From: DASQGA01 sp035535315 | Lineage (GTDB): Bacteria; Actinomycetota; Thermoleophilia; Gaiellales; Gaiellaceae | Length of the DNA: 16,309 nt | NCBI GenBank assembly: GCA_035535315.1 | Contig: DATLQD010000185.1 | Coordinates: forward strand, 1 to 16,309 | Direction: 5' to 3' | The notes under the pieces: generated by a model | What the model saw: only the letters and a program-made list of their open reading frames with translations | What the model was told of the DNA's origin: nothing | Database searches by the model: none | In this document: positions 13,587 through 16,309 of the stretch, in pieces | Layout: the number at the start of each line of letters is the position of its first letter | Numbering within the stretch: position 1 is the stretch's first letter | Made by a program: the position numbers and the translations under genes

Positions 13587-15025
13587 GACCGGATGCCGAC
13601 CCGAACCTGGCGAAATCGCGCGGGTGGGGCACCGTGCGAGACGTGGGCGCTCTGCCCCGGCTGGCCTTTTCCGCAGTTCGTGAGACCTCCCATCGTCCAC
13701 TCCTCCTTGCCCGCGAGCGCGTCCAGCGAGCCCCAGAACTCGGGCGTCACGCCCATGTAGGTCGCGTCGCGGAGGAGTCGCCCGCGCTTACCCTTCGTGA
13801 TCTCCCACGCAACCTGTGTCCCGAACTGGAAGTTCAGGCGCTTGTCGTCGATCGACCAGCTCTTGTTCGTGCCGAGGAGGATCCCGTCGTCGACGTCTGC
13901 AATGAGGTCGTCGAGTGTTCCCTCGCCGGGCTCCAGATGGAGGTTCGTCATGCGGACCAGCGGCATCCGGCTCCAGCCGTCGGCCCGCATCGACCCGCCG
14001 CCGCCCTCGCCTCCGAGGAGCGAAGCGGTCTCGCGCGAGTCCAAGAAGCCCTCGAGGATCCCTGCGCTCACGATCGGCTCTCGGCGGGCGGGGACGCCCT
14101 CGTCGTCGTAGCCGAACGTGCCGAGGCCGAGTGGCGTCGTCGAGTCGGCCGTGATGTTCATGAGCTCGGAGCCGTAGCGGAGAGAACCTAGGTCTTCCGG
14201 CTTCAGGAAGCTCGTGCCGGCGTACGCCGCCTCGGTTCCGTAGATCCGGTCGAGCTCCGTCGGATGGCCGACTGACTCGTGCACCTGGAGCTGCATCTGC
14301 TCCGAGTCGATCACGACCGTGGTGACTTTCTGGGGACACGGGTCCGCCCGGAGGAGTGCAGCGGCCTCCTCGGCGACGCGAGGACCGTGCTCATCCAGGG
14401 CCAGACCTTCGACGTACTCCCAACCGGCCTGGGCGCTCGAACCCCCGTGCGCGCTCGGATAGCTCCGCACCTGGACGGCTCCGTCGGTTGTCGCGAGCAC
14501 CTCGAGTCCGGCGCCGCACTCCACGAACTCCTGGAAGACATCGGCGCCCTCGGACGACCGGAACGCGCGCTGCTCGCGGCTTGCGCGCGCAGCGGCCTGC
14601 GTGATCGTCACATCCGCATGGCGGAGCGAGGCGTCCGCTCGCAGGAGAAGCTCGATCTTCTCCTCGAGCGGGACGTCGATGGGATCGCGTTGGAAGGGTG
14701 TCCTGTACTCGCCCTGCTCGGCCCTGGCCGGGGCGAGGACGACCGGGCGCGGCGTGCGTGACGCGCTGGCCTGCGCGAACTCCGCCGCACGGGCAGCGGC
14801 TTCCTTGGCGCCCGAGTTCGAGAGGCGGCGGTCGCAGGCGAACCCCCAGGCACCCCTGACCAGGACGCGCACGCCGATCCCCTCGGACTCGCCGTCGGCG
14901 ATCGACTCGACCTCACCGTTCTTTGTTGCGATGTCCTGGGTGCGTCGAAGGATCGCGCGGGCGTCGGCGTACTCGGCACCGGCAGCCAGCGCTGCGTCGA
15001 CGGCGGTCCCGCAGAGCTCGCGCAC
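13583..15025 (-). CDS. tldD: TldD-family zinc metalloprotease
   Basis: Catalytic subunit of the TldD-TldE heterodimer. The 480-residue product contains the zinc motif HESVGH (His249, Glu250, His254) within MQLQVHESVGHPTELD. The third ligand is probably Cys451 in the C-terminal CGKGQPGQ block, which is diagnostic of the family. Other family features are GVRVLVRGAWGFA near 51-63 and YDDEGVPARREPIVSAGILEGFLDSRETA in the middle. Translation starts at GTG; a TAATGT box ends six bases before it, so the mRNA is probably leaderless. No peptide substrate gene or other RiPP maturation gene is visible nearby, which favours a general peptide-quality-control role over a dedicated pathway. Confidence 0.93.
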   Translation of the reverse strand: MRELCGTAVDAALAAGAEYADARAILRRTQDIATKNGEVESIADGESEGIGVRVLVRGAWGFACDRRLSNSGAKEAAARAAEFAQASASRTPRPVVLAPARAEQGEYRTPFQRDPIDVPLEEKIELLLRADASLRHADVTITQAAARASREQRAFRSSEGADVFQEFVECGAGLEVLATTDGAVQVRSYPSAHGGSSAQAGWEYVEGLALDEHGPRVAEEAAALLRADPCPQKVTTVVIDSEQMQLQVHESVGHPTELDRIYGTEAAYAGTSFLKPEDLGSLRYGSELMNITADSTTPLGLGTFGYDDEGVPARREPIVSAGILEGFLDSRETASLLGGEGGGGSMRADGWSRMPLVRMTNLHLEPGEGTLDDLIADVDDGILLGTNKSWSIDDKRLNFQFGTQVAWEITKGKRGRLLRDATYMGVTPEFWGSLDALAGKEEWTMGGLTNCGKGQPGQSAHVSHGAPPARFRQVRVGIRS

Positions 15026-15031
15026 GGGGGT

Positions 15032-15037
15032 ACATTA
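15032..15037 (-). promoter_or_regulatory. Probable -10 box of a leaderless tldD promoter
   Basis: On the reverse strand TAATGT fits TANNNT and ends exactly six bases (ACCCCC) before the tldD GTG. No ribosome site is present. Confidence 0.5.
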
Positions 15038-15067
15038 GTCAGAGGCCGAAGGGTCGGCCAGGAGGAC

Positions 15068-15103
15068 GAAAAAGGCGCCTCTGGCCGCGAGCCGGAGACG
15101 CCT
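15068..15103 (-). terminator. Intrinsic terminator after tRNA-Leu
   Basis: On the reverse strand AGGCGTCTCCGGC pairs with GGCCAGAGGCGCCT (one mismatch, one G-T pair, five-base loop) and is followed by five T residues. It begins four bases after the tRNA and precedes the tldD promoter. It is the only textbook rho-independent terminator in the window. Confidence 0.85.
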
Positions 15104-15106
15104 CTA

Positions 15107-15192
<86 letters not shown>

Positions 15193-15204
15193 GCGCGGTG
15201 GGGG

Positions 15205-15210
15205 ATTGTA
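15205..15210 (-). promoter_or_regulatory. -10 box of the tRNA-Leu promoter
   Basis: TACAAT on the reverse strand is a near-consensus -10, predicting a start about six bases before the tRNA 5' end. The -35 is weak. It lies nine bases from the divergent lexA -35, so polymerase binding at the two promoters may interfere. Confidence 0.5.
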
Positions 15211-15218
15211 CCGGCCGG

Positions 15219-15247
15219 TTGACGCCGTCCGCGCGCCTCGCTACTCT
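15219..15247 (+). promoter_or_regulatory. lexA promoter
   Basis: TTGACG (-35, 15219-15224) and TACTCT (-10, 15242-15247) are exactly 17 bases apart, putting the transcription start at about 15254, inside the SOS box. The leader is about 29 bases and ends in a good ribosome site, GGAGGG. Confidence 0.7.
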
Positions 15248-15249
15248 TC

Positions 15250-15263
15250 CGAACATACGTTCG
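15250..15263. promoter_or_regulatory. LexA operator (SOS/Cheo box)
   Basis: CGAACATACGTTCG is a perfect match to the Gram-positive SOS box CGAACRNRYGTTYG. It covers the predicted lexA transcription start, so LexA would block its own promoter: classical autoregulation, relieved after DNA damage by RecA-stimulated self-cleavage. Confidence 0.93.
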
Positions 15264-15282
15264 ATCTAAGCGGAGGGAAGCG

Positions 15283-15921
15283 ATGCTTACAGACCGGCAG
15301 CGCGAGATCTACGAGTACGTGGTGGCCTACGTCGACGAGCACGGATACCCACCCACGGTGCGTGAGATCGGCGAAGAGGTGGGCCTTGCATCACCGTCCA
15401 CCGTGCACGCGCACCTGGCGAACCTGGAGCGGGCGGGTTACATCCGCCGAGACCCGACGAAGCCGCGGGCACTCGAGCTCCTGGGCCGGGACCGTCCGGC
15501 CTCCGACGGCTCCCTGGGCGAGGCGGCACGCGTGCGCGTCCTGCCGCTCGTCGGGCAGGTCGCAGCGGGCGGGCCCCTCCTCGCGGAGCAGAACGTGGAG
15601 GACCACCTGGCAGTCCCGGAGCCTCTCTCGTCCGGGTCCGGGGAGGAGTTTCTCCTGCGGATCCGGGGCGAGAGCATGATCGAAGCGGGGATCATGCCCG
15701 ACGACTACATCGTTGTCCGCCGCCAGCAAACGGCTAAGAATGGCGACATCGTCGTGGCGCTCGCAGGCGACGACGAGACGACCGACGAGGCGACTGTCAA
15801 GCGCTTCTTCCGCGACGGGAGCCAGATCCGCCTCCAGCCCGAGAACCAGTCGATGGAGCCGCTCTTTCCGGATCATGTTCAGATTCTCGGGAAGGTGACG
15901 GGAGTCTTCAGGACCGTCTGA
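15283..15921 (+). CDS. lexA: LexA, SOS-response repressor
   Basis: Represses DNA-damage genes and cleaves itself when RecA filaments form. The 212-residue product has the N-terminal winged helix-turn-helix (LTDRQREIYEYV, then PPTVREIGEEVGLASPSTVHAHLANLERAGYI, residues 2-54). The linker is followed by the cleavage site Ala95-Gly96 in QVAAGGP. The S24-type peptidase dyad is Ser131 (RGESMIEAG) and Lys173 (EATVKRFF). All catalytic elements are intact and the length is normal. The ATG follows a strong ribosome site. A consensus SOS box in front shows autoregulation. The stop overlaps the ATG of a small zinc-ribbon gene (TGATG), which would thus be SOS co-regulated. Confidence 0.97.
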   Translation: MLTDRQREIYEYVVAYVDEHGYPPTVREIGEEVGLASPSTVHAHLANLERAGYIRRDPTKPRALELLGRDRPASDGSLGEAARVRVLPLVGQVAAGGPLLAEQNVEDHLAVPEPLSSGSGEEFLLRIRGESMIEAGIMPDDYIVVRRQQTAKNGDIVVALAGDDETTDEATVKRFFRDGSQIRLQPENQSMEPLFPDHVQILGKVTGVFRTV

Positions 15922-16112
15922 TGGAGGTTCTCTGGCTCAACAGGACGCTCGACCAGGAGCTCCACGCGCTCACGAGGGGCGCCAGCCTCGAGTGCCTGGC
16001 GTGCGGGGAGTTCGTCATGCGGACTCCCCAGGGGATCGCCTGCCCGGAGTGCGGTTCGCAGCTTGTGCTTTCGGAGGCCTCCGGCGTAGAGGTGCGCACG
16101 GAGGCTGGTTAG
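15921..16112 (+). CDS. Small zinc-ribbon protein coupled to lexA
   Basis: I do not recognise a named family. The 63-residue product starts MEVLWLNRTLDQELHAL (a short amphipathic helix). It then has a compact zinc ribbon: C-x2-C at Cys25 and Cys28 (ECLACGEFVMRT), and C-x2-C at Cys41 and Cys44 (IACPECGSQLVL), spaced as in treble-clef or ribbon knuckles that bind nucleic acid or protein. The ATG shares one base with the lexA stop, strong evidence for translational coupling. Expression should therefore follow the SOS response unless an internal promoter exists. Function is unknown; a role in DNA damage physiology is only an inference from the operon. Confidence 0.8.
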   Translation: MEVLWLNRTLDQELHALTRGASLECLACGEFVMRTPQGIACPECGSQLVLSEASGVEVRTEAG

Positions 16113-16159
16113 CGATCCCGCGGACCCGATTCCAGGGCCCGACGGACTGTGACGGCGGG

Positions 16160-16165
16160 TACAAT
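16160..16165 (+). promoter_or_regulatory. -10 box of the rnpB promoter
   Basis: TACAAT is near-consensus and predicts a start near 16172, where the RNase P RNA homology begins. No good -35 is seen at 16-18 bases upstream. Confidence 0.6.
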
Positions 16166-16171
16166 TCAACG

Positions 16172-16309
16172 TGCAGGCCGGGTGACCGCGGGCCGCTTCG
16201 GCGGTCCGAGGAAAGTCCGGACACCAAAGGGCAGGACGCTGGGGAAATCCCAGGCGGCGAAAGCCGACGGAAAGTGGCACAGAAAGGAGACCGCCACCGG
16301 CGAATGCGT
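16172..16309 (+). ncRNA. rnpB: RNase P RNA (type A), 5' part, cut by the window edge
   Basis: Catalytic RNA of RNase P, which matures the 5' ends of tRNAs. The hallmark conserved segment GAGGAAAGTCCGGAC (the 5' strand of P4 and its flank) lies near 16208-16222, and GGAAAGTGGCACAGAAA near 16270-16286 is the usual second conserved block. The 5' region GCAGGCCGGGTGACCGCGG followed by a stable hairpin with a TTCG loop fits the type A architecture. The 3' half lies outside the window. The 5' end is set from the -10 box and is uncertain by a few bases. Confidence 0.93.

Noticed and set aside
12504..13760. Forward-strand open frame of 418 codons opposite tldE
   Set aside because: Antisense shadow of tldE, which has family motifs and coupled translation with tldD.
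12222..15025. RiPP or microcin maturation cluster around tldD-tldE
   Set aside because: No precursor peptide, cyclodehydratase, radical-SAM enzyme or exporter is found nearby; the pair looks like housekeeping peptide turnover.

Overview
The window is GC-rich and densely packed. It carries mostly housekeeping genes of an actinobacterium-like genome. A Gram-positive SOS box in front of lexA, start sites that look leaderless (a TANNNT -10 box ending exactly six bases before the start codon), type A RNase P RNA and many GTG starts all fit a deep-branching actinobacterium. The class Thermoleophilia (Gaiellales/Solirubrobacterales type) is my best guess, but this is inference and no marker here proves it.

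Left part (1-8039): the 3' end of ispF, a small membrane protein, gltX, cysS, rlmB, a YacP/Rae1-type NYN nuclease and sigH lie in the same order and strand. This is the order of the Bacillus ispF-gltX-cysS-rlmB-yacP-sigH cluster, without cysE and mrnC. Two reverse-strand genes interrupt it: mutY (before gltX) and a membrane-anchored alkaline-phosphatase/sulfatase-superfamily enzyme (between gltX and cysS). cysS, rlmB and yacP overlap and form a tight operon. sigH has its own leader with a strong ribosome site, a possible promoter, a perfect DnaA box and an imperfect hairpin.

Middle part (8040-12225): a perfect 13-bp palindrome precedes a tRNA-Thr(UGU) gene. Two bases after the tRNA comes a secreted M15 peptidase gene. 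Then follow a small coiled-coil protein of unknown function, a reverse-strand Cys-rich putative zinc protein, a GT4 glycosyltransferase with a CDF metal-efflux gene directly behind it, a receiver-only response regulator, and secG.

Right part (12222-16309): tldD-tldE on the reverse strand (converging on secG with overlapping stop codons), tRNA-Leu(GAG) with a strong intrinsic terminator, and divergently lexA with a textbook promoter and SOS box. lexA overlaps a 63-residue zinc-ribbon gene. The window ends inside rnpB.

I see no CRISPR array, insertion sequence, prophage or obvious new defence or biosynthetic system. The most interesting items are the unusually short GluRS, the start-site motif shared by several genes, the palindrome/tRNA/peptidase arrangement, the DnaA box at sigH, and the hairpin over the start of the small coiled-coil gene.
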